Assembly: GCA_963729695.1 (NCBI GenBank)
Contig: CAVSOT010000007.1
Span: 682,001 to 746,000, forward strand
Direction of reading: 5' to 3'
Length of the DNA stretch: 64,000 nucleotides
DNA from: PALSA-693 sp963729695
Lineage (GTDB): Bacteria > Actinomycetota > Acidimicrobiia > Acidimicrobiales > Palsa-688
Part shown: in pieces, positions 1-7,586 of the stretch
How positions within the stretch are numbered: position 1 is the stretch's first letter
Layout: every line of letters starts with the position of its first letter
Notes under the pieces: generated by a model
Database searches by the model: none
What the model saw: only the letters and a program-made list of their open reading frames with translations
What the model was told of the DNA's origin: nothing
Translations under genes and position numbers: made by a program

Positions 1-2
1 TG

Positions 3-854
3 GTCGTCGAACGGGTCAGGGGAGTCGCCACCGAGCAGGGCCTGGCCTCCGCCGTCGTCACCTTCGATCAACACCCGGCCGCAGTGGTACGTCCAGAGTC
101 GGCGCCCAGGCTCCTGACGGACCTGGAGCAAAAGCTCGAGCTGCTGGACGCGACCGGCCTCGACTTCGTCGTGGTGGTGCACTTCGACGAAGCCAGGTCC
201 GAGGAATCCGCCGAGGACTTCGTCCGGGAGGTTCTCGTGGGCTGCGTCGACGCCCGGGCTGTCGTCGTCGGCCATGATTTCCACTTCGGGTACAAACGGC
301 GCGGCGACGTCGGCCTGCTGCAGCGAATGGGGGCCGAGTACGGCTTCGATGTGACCGCCCTCCGCCTCTTCCCCGACGGGCTCGACGGCCTCCCGATCTC
401 CTCCACCAGGATCAGGGAGCTGCTCGCCGCGGGGCGCGTGGACGCGGCCTCGGGCCTCCTCGGTCGCCCCCACCAGGTGCGGGGCATCGTCAAGCACGGC
501 GATCATCGTGGTCGCGACCTGGGTTTCCCCACGGCCAACGTGGCGGTGCCCGAGTCCATCGCCCTGCCAACCGACGGCGTCTACGCCGGCTGGTATCGAC
601 GTCCTGACGGGGTGCGCCGCCCTGCCGCTCTGTCGCTCGGGCGCCGGCCGACCTTCTACGAGGACTCGGAGGTGCTGCTGGAGGCGTTCCTACTGGATTT
701 CGACGGTGACCTCTATGGTGAGCCGGCCCGGGTCGAGTTCGTCGCCCATCTGCACGGGCAGGTGCGCTACGAGGCCATCGACGATCTGATCACCCAGATG
801 GGTCGGGACGTCGACGCCACCCGGGCCATCTTGGGCGTGGCCGAGCTGTCCTGA
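3..854 (+). CDS. ribF: Bifunctional riboflavin kinase/FAD synthetase, 5'-truncated
   Basis: Phosphorylates riboflavin to FMN and adenylylates FMN to FAD in the cytoplasm. The frame is open from base 3, so the true start lies upstream of the window; 283 residues are visible. The N-terminal FAD synthetase part shows VTFDQHP and the HFGYKRRGD nucleotidyltransferase signature (about residues 90-105 of the visible part). The C-terminal riboflavin kinase part shows the GFPTANV flavin/ATP-binding motif and RRPTFYED. It lacks only the extreme N-terminal HxGH-type segment. In actinobacteria ribF commonly precedes rpsO and pnp, as here, with one convergent gene inserted between. Assignment is secure. 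Confidence 0.95.
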   Translation, partial: VVERVRGVATEQGLASAVVTFDQHPAAVVRPESAPRLLTDLEQKLELLDATGLDFVVVVHFDEARSEESAEDFVREVLVGCVDARAVVVGHDFHFGYKRRGDVGLLQRMGAEYGFDVTALRLFPDGLDGLPISSTRIRELLAAGRVDAASGLLGRPHQVRGIVKHGDHRGRDLGFPTANVAVPESIALPTDGVYAGWYRRPDGVRRPAALSLGRRPTFYEDSEVLLEAFLLDFDGDLYGEPARVEFVAHLHGQVRYEAIDDLITQMGRDVDATRAILGVAELS

Positions 855-893
855 GCCGGCCGGGCCGCGCCAACCTGGTCACGTCCGGGCCGA

Positions 894-1343
894 TCAGAAG
901 CTGTCGTCGGCGCTGGCTCCCGAACGGCGTTGCCGTTTTCGCTCGCTCTGACGACGCTTAGCCTCGAGCCGGCGGCGCTGGGAAGCCTTCGTCGGTTTGG
1001 TCTCCAGCCGGGGTGGGGTGACCCTGAGGGCGCTGGACAGCCGGGCGGTGAGCCGTTCCAACGCCAGGTTCCGGTTGCGGGTCTGTGAGCGGGAGTCGCT
1101 CGCGACCGCCGTCACCACCGGCCCTAGCCGGTCCACGATGCGCCGGCGGGCCCAGTCAGGCAGGCTCGGCGAGCCGGCCGCGTCGAAGCGGACCTCCGAA
1201 CGGGTGTTGGAGGTGTTGACGTGCTGACCGCCGGGGCCGCCGGAGGTGGAGAACCTCCACGTCAGCTCCTTTTGGGGGATCCGCACACCGGGAGGCACGA
1301 CCAGCGCCTCGGAGGCGGATGCTCCGTCGTCGGGCTCAGCCAT
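894..1343 (-). CDS. arfB: Peptidyl-tRNA hydrolase ArfB (YaeJ/ICT1 family)
   Basis: Rescues stalled ribosomes by hydrolysing peptidyl-tRNA without a stop codon. The 149-residue protein has the release-factor catalytic loop SGGPGGQHVN (about residues 33-43, GGQ motif), followed by a short domain-3 fold and a strongly basic C-terminal tail (TKPTKASQRRRLEAKRR). That tail is the part which in this family inserts into the empty mRNA channel. It lacks the codon-recognition domains of RF1/RF2, so it is ArfB rather than a true release factor. It is convergent with ribF, with only a 39-bp gap and no obvious strong terminator. The start is ATG at 1343; no frameshift is seen. Confidence 0.9.
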   Translation of the reverse strand: MAEPDDGASASEALVVPPGVRIPQKELTWRFSTSGGPGGQHVNTSNTRSEVRFDAAGSPSLPDWARRRIVDRLGPVVTAVASDSRSQTRNRNLALERLTARLSSALRVTPPRLETKPTKASQRRRLEAKRRQSERKRQRRSGASADDSF

Positions 1344-1531
1344 CGGACCGCGGACCGGTCAACGGCCATGTGCCTGCTACCATTGAGCGCGGTGACCGGC
1401 ACGACCGGCGCGCCTGGCTACGAGGTCCCACCGGGGTTTCAGGGTCGTTCACCGACGCGTGCTCCCCGCCGCGTGCCGTACTCAGCCCCACCCAGGAGCC
1501 CCATGGTCCTGATGTTCCGCAACCAGATTTT

Positions 1532-1561
1532 CCCTATCCCTATCCCTATCCCAATCCCTAT
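1532..1561. repeat. CCCTAT hexamer tandem repeat in the rpsO leader
   Basis: Five consecutive 6-bp units, four CCCTAT and one CCCAAT (unit 4), end about 50 bp upstream of the rpsO start codon. A possible -10 hexamer TACCAT lies at 1378-1383, so the repeat would be transcribed as part of the leader. The repeat is C-rich on the top strand and resembles a telomere-type microsatellite only superficially. Function unknown. Confidence 0.9.
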
Positions 1562-1611
1562 GCACTCGGTTCGCCCGTGCTTCTTCCCCCTCTGAAGGAA
1601 ACGCTGCGTTC

Positions 1612-1869
1612 ATGCCAGACAAAGCCGCCACGATTGCGACCTACCGCACCCACGAGAGGGACACCGGCTCGCCTGAGGTACAAGTCGCCATCCTCAGCGA
1701 GCGTATCGCCCACCTCACCGAGCACCTGAAGATCCACAAGGGTGACCACCACACCCGCAGAGGACTCATGAAGCTGATCGGACGCCGGCGCCGGCTCCTC
1801 GACTACGTGCGGGACAACGACGTAGAGCGCTATCGAGAGCTGATCGCCAAACTGGGACTGCGCCGCTAG
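1612..1869 (+). CDS. rpsO: 30S ribosomal protein S15
   Basis: Primary 16S rRNA-binding protein of the small-subunit platform. The 85-residue sequence is slightly shorter than the usual 88-89 and contains the family hallmarks: TGSPEVQVAILSERI near residue 20, LTEHLKIHKGDHHTRRGL near residues 35-52, and the C-terminal RRRRLLDYV and RYRELIAKLGLR. ATG is preceded by GAAGGA at 1594-1599. It precedes pnp, the classic rpsO-pnp pair. The long leader carries a hexamer repeat, and the region after the stop has a GC-rich hairpin. Confidence 0.97.
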   Translation: MPDKAATIATYRTHERDTGSPEVQVAILSERIAHLTEHLKIHKGDHHTRRGLMKLIGRRRRLLDYVRDNDVERYRELIAKLGLRR

Positions 1870-1883
1870 GCGGCGCGGCCCTT

Positions 1884-1902
1884 GACGGCCGGTCGGGCCG
1901 TC
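1884..1902 (+). terminator. Hairpin after rpsO, terminator- or processing-site-like
   Basis: A perfect 7-bp stem (GACGGCC with GGCCGTC) around a 5-nt loop sits 14 nt after the rpsO stop codon. No T-run follows, so it may be a weak or factor-assisted terminator, or an RNA-processing structure in the rpsO-pnp transcript. Confidence 0.4.
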
Positions 1903-1942
1903 CCGCACGAGTCGGCGGCGGATCGGCGTCGGCGAGGCACCC

Positions 1943-2066
1943 TACGATCATTACCGGGCGGCGACCTTCGGTCAGCTGCCAGTCGAGAACTCCCAGGCTT
2001 CCTGGGGCTCCCCGACTGGGAACTGGCCCCGACGCCGCTCACCGGCCCCGGGGGACGACCCCGGGC
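1943..2066 (+). ncRNA. Structured pnp leader, candidate Actino-pnp RNA element
   Basis: A -10-like TACGAT (1943-1948) is followed by a leader of about 130 nt. It holds a stem CCAGTCG (1979-1985) with CGACTGG (2013-2019) enclosing a hairpin CCCAGG (1992-1997) with CCTGGG (2001-2006). A separate hairpin CCCGGGG (2047-2053) with CCCCGGG (2059-2065) ends 4 nt before the Shine-Dalgarno region. Actinobacterial pnp genes are known to carry a conserved leader RNA (the Actino-pnp motif). Identity with that family is inferred from position and base pairing and was not scored against a covariance model. PNPase autoregulation through its leader is the likely purpose. Confidence 0.6.
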
Positions 2067-2086
2067 AGCAGAAAGGAGCGAGCCGC

Positions 2087-4477
2087 ATGGCCGCCAATCC
2101 CATTTCTTCCACCAAAGTCTCGGCACCTGTCAGCGGAACTGAGAAGACGCTCTCGCTGGAGACGGGACTGCTCGCCCAGCAGTCGCAAGGAGCCGTAGTG
2201 GCTCGGCTCGGCGAGACCGTGGTGCTGGCCACCGCCAACGCCGATTCCAGCGTGCGGGAGGGTATCGACTTCTTCCCGCTGACCGTCGATGTCGAGGAGC
2301 GGATGTACGCGGCGGGAAAGATTCCCGGCTCGTTCTTCCGCCGCGAGGGTCGCCCGTCGGACACCGCCATCCTCACCGCCCGGCTGATCGACCGGCCGCT
2401 GCGCCCGAGCTTTGCGGACGGGTATCGCAACGAGACCCAGGTCGTCGTCACCGTCCTCGGCGCGGACCAGGAAAACCCGCACGACGTGCTGGCCATCAAC
2501 GCCGCCAGCGCCGCGCTGATGCTGTCGGGCATCCCTTTCGAAGGCCCGATCGGGGCGGTACGCCTGGCCTTCAATGGTGAAGGCGAGTGGGCTCCCCATC
2601 CCAGCTACCAGGACGGCGACGCCTCCGCCTTCGAGCTTGTCGTCGCCGGTCGCCAACTCGATGACGGCGACATCGCCATCATGATGGTCGAGGCCGGGGG
2701 CACGGAGGCGGCGTGGGACCTCTATCAGGCCGGCTCTCCCAAGGTGACCGAGGAGGCCATCGCCGAGGGTCTCGGGTCGGCCAAGACCTGGATCCGCGAG
2801 AGCGTGGAGCTGCAGCACCGGCTGGTCGCCGAGGCCGGCATCCGGTCCCCTTTGGCGTACGTACCGCAGGTCGACTACGGCGAAGACGTAGCCGCCCGGG
2901 TGGCCGAGGTGGGGACGGCCCAGGTTGAGAAGGTAACCACCATCACGGCCAAAGCCGACCGCGAGGCCGCCACCGCCGAGGTGACGGCCGCCATCCTGGA
3001 CGAGCTCGCCACGGAGTTCAACGGCCGCGAAAGGGAGATCAAGGCTGCGGTGCGGTCGTTGACCAAGCGCTTGGTACGCGAGCGGATCGCCTCGTCCGGC
3101 GTCCGCATCGACGGCCGTGGGCCCACCGACATCCGGCCCCTCTCTGCTGCGGTCGGGATCATCCCGACCGCGCACGGCTCCGGGCTGTTTCAGCGAGGTG
3201 ACACCCAGGTCCTCAACATCACCACCCTGGGAATGCCGCGGATGGACCAGACGCTCGACACCATCGGCATCGACGAGAAGAAGCGGTACATCCACCACTA
3301 CAACATGCCGCCGTACGCCAACGGCGAGACCGGTCGGGTCGGTAGCCCGAAGCGGCGCGAGATCGGTCACGGGCTGCTCGCGGAGCGGGCGTTGCTCCCG
3401 GTCGTCCCGCCCGTCGAGGAGTTCCCCTACGCCCTCCGCCTGGTTTCGGAGGTGCTGTCCTCCAACGGTTCGACCTCGATGGCCTCCGTGTGCGCGTCGA
3501 GCCTTTCGCTGATGGACGCCGGAGTTCCCATCAAGGCGCCGGTCGGGGGGATCGCCATGGGCCTGGTGAAGGTAGACGACCGGTACATCACCCTCACCGA
3601 CATTCTCGGCGCCGAGGATGCTTTTGGCGACATGGATTTCAAAGTGGCTGGCACCTCGGAGTTCGTCACCGCCCTACAGCTCGACACCAAGATCGACGGT
3701 CTTCCTGCAGACGTGCTGGCTTCTGCGCTGCGTCAGGCACGCGAGGCTCGCACCCAGATCCTGGGTGTCATGCATGACGCCATGCCGGCGCCGCGCCAGG
3801 ACGTGCGGGACACCGCGCCGAAGATCGTCAGCCTCGAAATACCGATCGACAAGATCGGTGAAGTGATCGGGCCCAAGGGAAAGGTGATCAACGCCCTGCA
3901 GCAGGAGACGGGCACCGACATCGCAGTCGATGACGATGGGACCATCGGCACGGTCACCATCGGGGCCAAGGACAGTGGTGCGGTGGCGGAGGCCCGTCGC
4001 CGCATCGAGATGATCCTGGACCCGCCCAAGCCCGAGGTCGGCGCCGTCTACACCGGCAAGGTGGTCAACATCACCAAGTTCGGCGCCTTCGTCAACATCC
4101 TTCCGGGTCGAGACGGGCTCGTCCACATCTCGAAGCTCGGCCGCGGCAAGCGGATCGACAAGGTCGAGGATGTCGTGGATCTCGGCGACGAGATCGAGGT
4201 CCGGGTCGACGACATCGATCCGCAGGGCAAGGTCTCGTTGTCCCTGGCCGGTGAGGCGAACCCCGGCTCAGGCGGCGCCGCCAACGGGGCCGCCAGCTCC
4301 AACGACGACCTGCCGAGAGGCGTGCAGGATGCCGTCTCGTTCGAGGACACGTGGGAGTCGGAAGCGCAGGCGACCTTTGGGGACCTCGGACCGGCGCAGG
4401 CCGGAGCGGGGGCAGGGCGCGGTGGCGACGACGCCGATCGCGGGCCGCGCCGCAACCCTCGCCGCCGGCGGCCGTGA
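2087..4477 (+). CDS. pnp: Polyribonucleotide nucleotidyltransferase (PNPase)
   Basis: Phosphorolytic 3'-5' exoribonuclease of RNA turnover, a trimer in the cytoplasm. The 796 residues hold two RNase PH-like domains separated by a helical linker, then a KH domain near residue 580-640 (IGEVIGPKGKVINALQ) and an S1 domain near 650-720 (YTGKVVNITKFGAFV). The second PH domain shows the RGDTQ and GRVGSPKRREIGHG motifs. A Gly/Asp/Arg-rich tail (residues about 735-796) extends past S1, as in many actinobacterial homologues. The ATG at 2087 is preceded by AAAGGAG at 2071-2077. It follows rpsO and has a structured leader. Confidence 0.97.
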   Translation: MAANPISSTKVSAPVSGTEKTLSLETGLLAQQSQGAVVARLGETVVLATANADSSVREGIDFFPLTVDVEERMYAAGKIPGSFFRREGRPSDTAILTARLIDRPLRPSFADGYRNETQVVVTVLGADQENPHDVLAINAASAALMLSGIPFEGPIGAVRLAFNGEGEWAPHPSYQDGDASAFELVVAGRQLDDGDIAIMMVEAGGTEAAWDLYQAGSPKVTEEAIAEGLGSAKTWIRESVELQHRLVAEAGIRSPLAYVPQVDYGEDVAARVAEVGTAQVEKVTTITAKADREAATAEVTAAILDELATEFNGREREIKAAVRSLTKRLVRERIASSGVRIDGRGPTDIRPLSAAVGIIPTAHGSGLFQRGDTQVLNITTLGMPRMDQTLDTIGIDEKKRYIHHYNMPPYANGETGRVGSPKRREIGHGLLAERALLPVVPPVEEFPYALRLVSEVLSSNGSTSMASVCASSLSLMDAGVPIKAPVGGIAMGLVKVDDRYITLTDILGAEDAFGDMDFKVAGTSEFVTALQLDTKIDGLPADVLASALRQAREARTQILGVMHDAMPAPRQDVRDTAPKIVSLEIPIDKIGEVIGPKGKVINALQQETGTDIAVDDDGTIGTVTIGAKDSGAVAEARRRIEMILDPPKPEVGAVYTGKVVNITKFGAFVNILPGRDGLVHISKLGRGKRIDKVEDVVDLGDEIEVRVDDIDPQGKVSLSLAGEANPGSGGAANGAASSNDDLPRGVQDAVSFEDTWESEAQATFGDLGPAQAGAGAGRGGDDADRGPRRNPRRRRP

Positions 4478-4495
4478 CCCCCGGTCGCCACCAGG

Positions 4496-4501
4496 CATGA
4501 T
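4496..4501 (+). promoter_or_regulatory. -10-like hexamer of a leaderless promoter for the M16 protease
   Basis: CATGAT lies 6 nt before the GTG start at 4508, the spacing seen repeatedly in this window. No Shine-Dalgarno sequence is present, which fits a transcript that begins at or next to the start codon. Confidence 0.4.
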
Positions 4502-4507
4502 GCTGCG

Positions 4508-5761
4508 GTGACGCTGCGAAGCACCACCGTCGACGAAGGCCTTACCGTCGTCACCGAGCACATGCCCGACGTCCGCTCGGTGAGCGCCGGATTTTGGGTC
4601 GGCACCGGCTCGGTGGACGAGGCTCCGGCCCAGTCCGGGGCCTCCCACTTCCTCGAGCACCTGCTGTTCAAAGGCACACCAACGCGCACGGCCCGAGCCA
4701 TCGCCGAATCCGTCGACGCGGTCGGCGGCGACCTCAACGCCTTTACGACCAAGGAGTACACCACCTTCTACGTCCGGGTCCTCGCCGACGATCAGGACCT
4801 GGGGCTGGACATCCTCTCCGACATCATGTGGTCCCCTGCCTTTCGGCCAGAGGAGTTCGAATCGGAGCGTCAGGTCATCCTGGAGGAGATCCTGATGCAC
4901 GCGGACGAGCCTGCGGACCTGGTCCACGACGTCCTGGCCAGCGCCTTGTTCCCAGGTCATCCGCTCGGCCGCGAGGTGCTGGGCGAGCAAGTCACCGTCA
5001 GTGCGATGACCGTCGACCAGGTGGCCGCCTTCCACGCCGAGCACTACCGCCCGGGCAACATCGTCGTCGCCCTGGCGGGGCACGTGGACCACGACCGGGT
5101 GACCGACGCCATCGCGGCCCGGATGCCGAGGCGGGCCGGGGGACACCGGCCGCATCGGACGGCTCCCATGGCGCCCTCGCTCCGGAGAGTAGTGCTCCCT
5201 CGCCCGACGGAACAGACACATCTGTTGGTCGCCTCGCCGGCGCCCGACCGCGACGACGACGATCGCCACGTCATGACGATCGTTGAGCACGTCCTCGGGG
5301 GTGGCATGTCGAGCCGTCTTTTCCAGTCGATCCGCGAGGAGCGCGGCCTGGCCTACTCCGTGTACGCCTACCAGCTGGGCTTCGAAGGCGCCGGTGCGCT
5401 GGCAGTCTACGCCGGGACGTCGCCGAGCAATACCCAGGAAGTCCTCGACCTTATCGGCGCCGAGTTCGAGCGCATGGCGAGCCGGGGGGTGACGGCCGAG
5501 GAGATGGAGAGCGCAAGGAGCCACATCCGTGGTGCCATGGCGCTCGGTCTCGAGGACTCCGGCGCGCGTATGAGTCGCATCGGTCACAGCCAGGTGGTGC
5601 ACGGGCGGGTACTCGGTCTGGACGAAGTCGAGGCCCGTCTGACCGACCTCACGCTCGAGCGGATCAACGATGTGGCCTCCCGGTGGTTGTCCCTACCGCG
5701 AACCGTGGCTTGTGTGGGTCCCTTCGAAGGCGACGACGACCGTCTCGTCAGCTCCCTCTGA
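4508..5761 (+). CDS. M16 family zinc protease (pitrilysin/PepR-like)
   Basis: Predicted zinc-dependent peptidase of the M16B group. The inverted zinc motif HFLEH occurs near residue 48-52 with the downstream glutamate in EEILMHADEP about 70 residues later. The C-terminal half carries the usual inactive M16 domain with the RxxY-like segment ERGLAYSVYAY. Length is 417 residues, normal for the family. It lies directly after pnp, as in many Gram-positive bacteria. The GTG start at 4508 has no Shine-Dalgarno sequence but sits 6 nt after CATGAT. Substrate is unknown; a mitochondrial-processing-peptidase-like fold is expected. Confidence 0.9.
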   Translation: MTLRSTTVDEGLTVVTEHMPDVRSVSAGFWVGTGSVDEAPAQSGASHFLEHLLFKGTPTRTARAIAESVDAVGGDLNAFTTKEYTTFYVRVLADDQDLGLDILSDIMWSPAFRPEEFESERQVILEEILMHADEPADLVHDVLASALFPGHPLGREVLGEQVTVSAMTVDQVAAFHAEHYRPGNIVVALAGHVDHDRVTDAIAARMPRRAGGHRPHRTAPMAPSLRRVVLPRPTEQTHLLVASPAPDRDDDDRHVMTIVEHVLGGGMSSRLFQSIREERGLAYSVYAYQLGFEGAGALAVYAGTSPSNTQEVLDLIGAEFERMASRGVTAEEMESARSHIRGAMALGLEDSGARMSRIGHSQVVHGRVLGLDEVEARLTDLTLERINDVASRWLSLPRTVACVGPFEGDDDRLVSSL

Positions 5762-5810
5762 CCGCTTCAGGGCAAGCAGGTCGAACCCCGGCGTGCCGCG
5801 GCGCGCAGGC

Positions 5811-5816
5811 TACTGT
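5811..5816 (+). promoter_or_regulatory. -10-like hexamer before dapB
   Basis: TACTGT precedes the dapB GTG start by 8 nt, again consistent with a leaderless or nearly leaderless mRNA. No recognisable -35 element. Confidence 0.35.
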
Positions 5817-5824
5817 CGGCCGGC

Positions 5825-6625
5825 GTGAGAGTAGGCGTGATCGGCGCTGCCGGGCGCATGGGTTCCACGGTCTGCGGGGCGGTGACTGCTGCCGACGACA
5901 TGGACCTGGTTGCAGCCGTCGATCTCGCCGGCGCCGGCCGAACGGTGTCGGGCCATGCCGGCGGTGATGGAGAGGCACCCGGGATGCTCATCGCGTCCGA
6001 CCTCGAAGCCCTGACCGACGGTGGCGCGGACGTGGCGGTCGATTTCACCGTGGCCGCGGCCGCGGCGGAGAATGCGAGCTGGTGCGCGGCGCATGGCATC
6101 CACACGGTCATCGGCACGACGGGTCTCGACCAACGAGCGTTGGCCGGGCTCGCCGACGCCTTTCCCTCCGAGGGCCGGCTCGGTTGTGTGGTGGCGCCCA
6201 ACTTTGCCATCGGCGCCGTGCTCATGCTCCGCTTCGCCGAGATGGCGGCCCCTTGGTTTCCCACGGCAGAGATCATCGAGTTGCATCACGCCGCCAAGGC
6301 CGACGCCCCTTCCGGCACGGCCATGTTGACGGCGACTCGCATGGCAGCGGCGTCCGGCGAATGGGGCGAGGACCCCACCCGCACCGAGGTCGTCGCCGGC
6401 GCGCGCGGGGGCCTCGGCCCGGCCGGAATTCGGATCCACTCGGTCCGACTTGAGGGCCTGATCGCCCACCAGGAGGTCCTCCTGGGAGGAGCCGGGCAGT
6501 CGCTCACGATCCGCCACGATTCCTACGACCGCCAGTCGTTCATGCCGGGTGTGCTGCTCGCCGCCCGATCGGTGCCCCAGCGGCCGGGTCTGACGATTGG
6601 GCTGGATGCCCTGCTGGGCCTGTGA
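5825..6625 (+). CDS. dapB: 4-hydroxy-tetrahydrodipicolinate reductase
   Basis: Reduces the DapA product to tetrahydrodipicolinate with NAD(P)H in the lysine/meso-diaminopimelate pathway. The 266-residue protein begins with the Rossmann motif GAAGRMG (residues 7-13). It contains the pathway signature HHAAKADAPSGTA with the catalytic His pair and Lys, and GTTGL for cofactor/substrate binding. It is followed 70 bp later by dapA, so two consecutive pathway enzymes are adjacent but in reverse biochemical order. A GTG start is used. Confidence 0.95.
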   Translation: MRVGVIGAAGRMGSTVCGAVTAADDMDLVAAVDLAGAGRTVSGHAGGDGEAPGMLIASDLEALTDGGADVAVDFTVAAAAAENASWCAAHGIHTVIGTTGLDQRALAGLADAFPSEGRLGCVVAPNFAIGAVLMLRFAEMAAPWFPTAEIIELHHAAKADAPSGTAMLTATRMAAASGEWGEDPTRTEVVAGARGGLGPAGIRIHSVRLEGLIAHQEVLLGGAGQSLTIRHDSYDRQSFMPGVLLAARSVPQRPGLTIGLDALLGL

Positions 6626-6683
6626 CCTCAGCGGAGCCGGCGGCTGCGTGTCGAGGTCGCCGAGGGCTGGGCGGGCTGACCAG

Positions 6684-6689
6684 TAGGCT
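6684..6689 (+). promoter_or_regulatory. TAGGCT -10 element of the dapA leaderless promoter
   Basis: TAGGCT is separated by 6 nt from the dapA ATG. The same hexamer at the same spacing precedes rimO and the PIG-L gene. No Shine-Dalgarno sequence lies in the intervening bases. Confidence 0.5.
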
Positions 6690-6695
6690 CTGTGC

Positions 6696-7586
6696 ATGGC
6701 AGTGATGGCTCGGTTCGGAGCGGTGGGATGCGCCATGATCACGCCCTTTGCCCCCGACGGGGCGGTGGACGTGGACGGGGCGGTGGCCCTGGCCAGGTGG
6801 CTCTGCCAGCACGGCAACGACTTCGTGGTCGTGGCCGGCACCACTGGTGAGGCACCTGTTCTTTCCGACGAGGAAAAGGTGGACCTGTGGCGGGCCGTGG
6901 CCGCTGCGGTCACCGCGCCCGTCGTGGCCGGGACGAGTACCGCCGACACGGCGCACTCGGTGGAACTCACGAAAGCGGCCGTTGCTGCGGGAGTTGCCGG
7001 CATTCTGGCCGTGACCCCTTACTACAACCGGCCCTCGCAGGCGGGCATCGAGGCGCACGTGCGGGCCATCGCGGGGACAGCCGGCGGGCTCCCCGTCCTG
7101 CTCTACGACATTCCCGTCCGGACCGGTCGGAAGGTGGCGCCGGAGCTCATCGTGCGGCTGGCCGCGGAAGGCATCATCGTGGGCGTAAAGGACGCCACCG
7201 GCAGCCCGGCCGGTACCGCCACGCTGCTTGCAGCCGCGCCCAGCGGCTTCGAGGTGTACAGCGGCAACGACGCCGACACCCTCCCGCTCCTCGCAGTCGG
7301 CGCCGCAGGCACCATTTCGGTGGAGAGCCACTGGGCGGGCGACGAGGTGGCCGAGATGATCGCCGCCTTCGCCAAAGGGGACGTGGAGCACGCCCGGACG
7401 GTCAACGCCCGGCTGCTGCCCTCGCACCGGTTCCAGTCGACCGACGAGGCTCCCAACCCCGTTCCCGCCAAGGCCATGATGCGCACGCTCGGGCTCCCGG
7501 CCGGACCGTGCCGGTTACCGCTCGGACCGGATCCGGAAGGGCTGGAGGACACCGCGAGGGAGGTCTTTTCCCATCTCCGTGGCTGA
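6696..7586 (+). CDS. dapA: 4-hydroxy-tetrahydrodipicolinate synthase
   Basis: Condenses pyruvate with aspartate semialdehyde, the committed step to diaminopimelate and lysine. The 296-residue TIM-barrel protein shows GTTGEAPVLSDEE (near residues 49-61), the YYNRPSQ segment with the catalytic-triad tyrosine, and the Schiff-base lysine in GVKDATG. The start ATG at 6696 is chosen because TAGGCT lies 6 nt upstream and the N-terminus (GAVGCAMITPF) begins in the normal place. Its last 8 bases overlap the RNase J start, suggesting cotranscription and coupled translation. Confidence 0.96.
   Translation: MAVMARFGAVGCAMITPFAPDGAVDVDGAVALARWLCQHGNDFVVVAGTTGEAPVLSDEEKVDLWRAVAAAVTAPVVAGTSTADTAHSVELTKAAVAAGVAGILAVTPYYNRPSQAGIEAHVRAIAGTAGGLPVLLYDIPVRTGRKVAPELIVRLAAEGIIVGVKDATGSPAGTATLLAAAPSGFEVYSGNDADTLPLLAVGAAGTISVESHWAGDEVAEMIAAFAKGDVEHARTVNARLLPSHRFQSTDEAPNPVPAKAMMRTLGLPAGPCRLPLGPDPEGLEDTAREVFSHLRG

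Noticed and set aside
1532..1561. Telomere-like end of a linear replicon
   Set aside because: The hexamer tract is internal, 30 bp long and flanked by housekeeping genes; it lacks terminal inverted repeats.
2039..3370. Long open frame antisense to pnp
   Set aside because: High GC opens long antisense frames everywhere here; this one has no motif, no ribosome-binding site, and lies over the strongly conserved PNPase.
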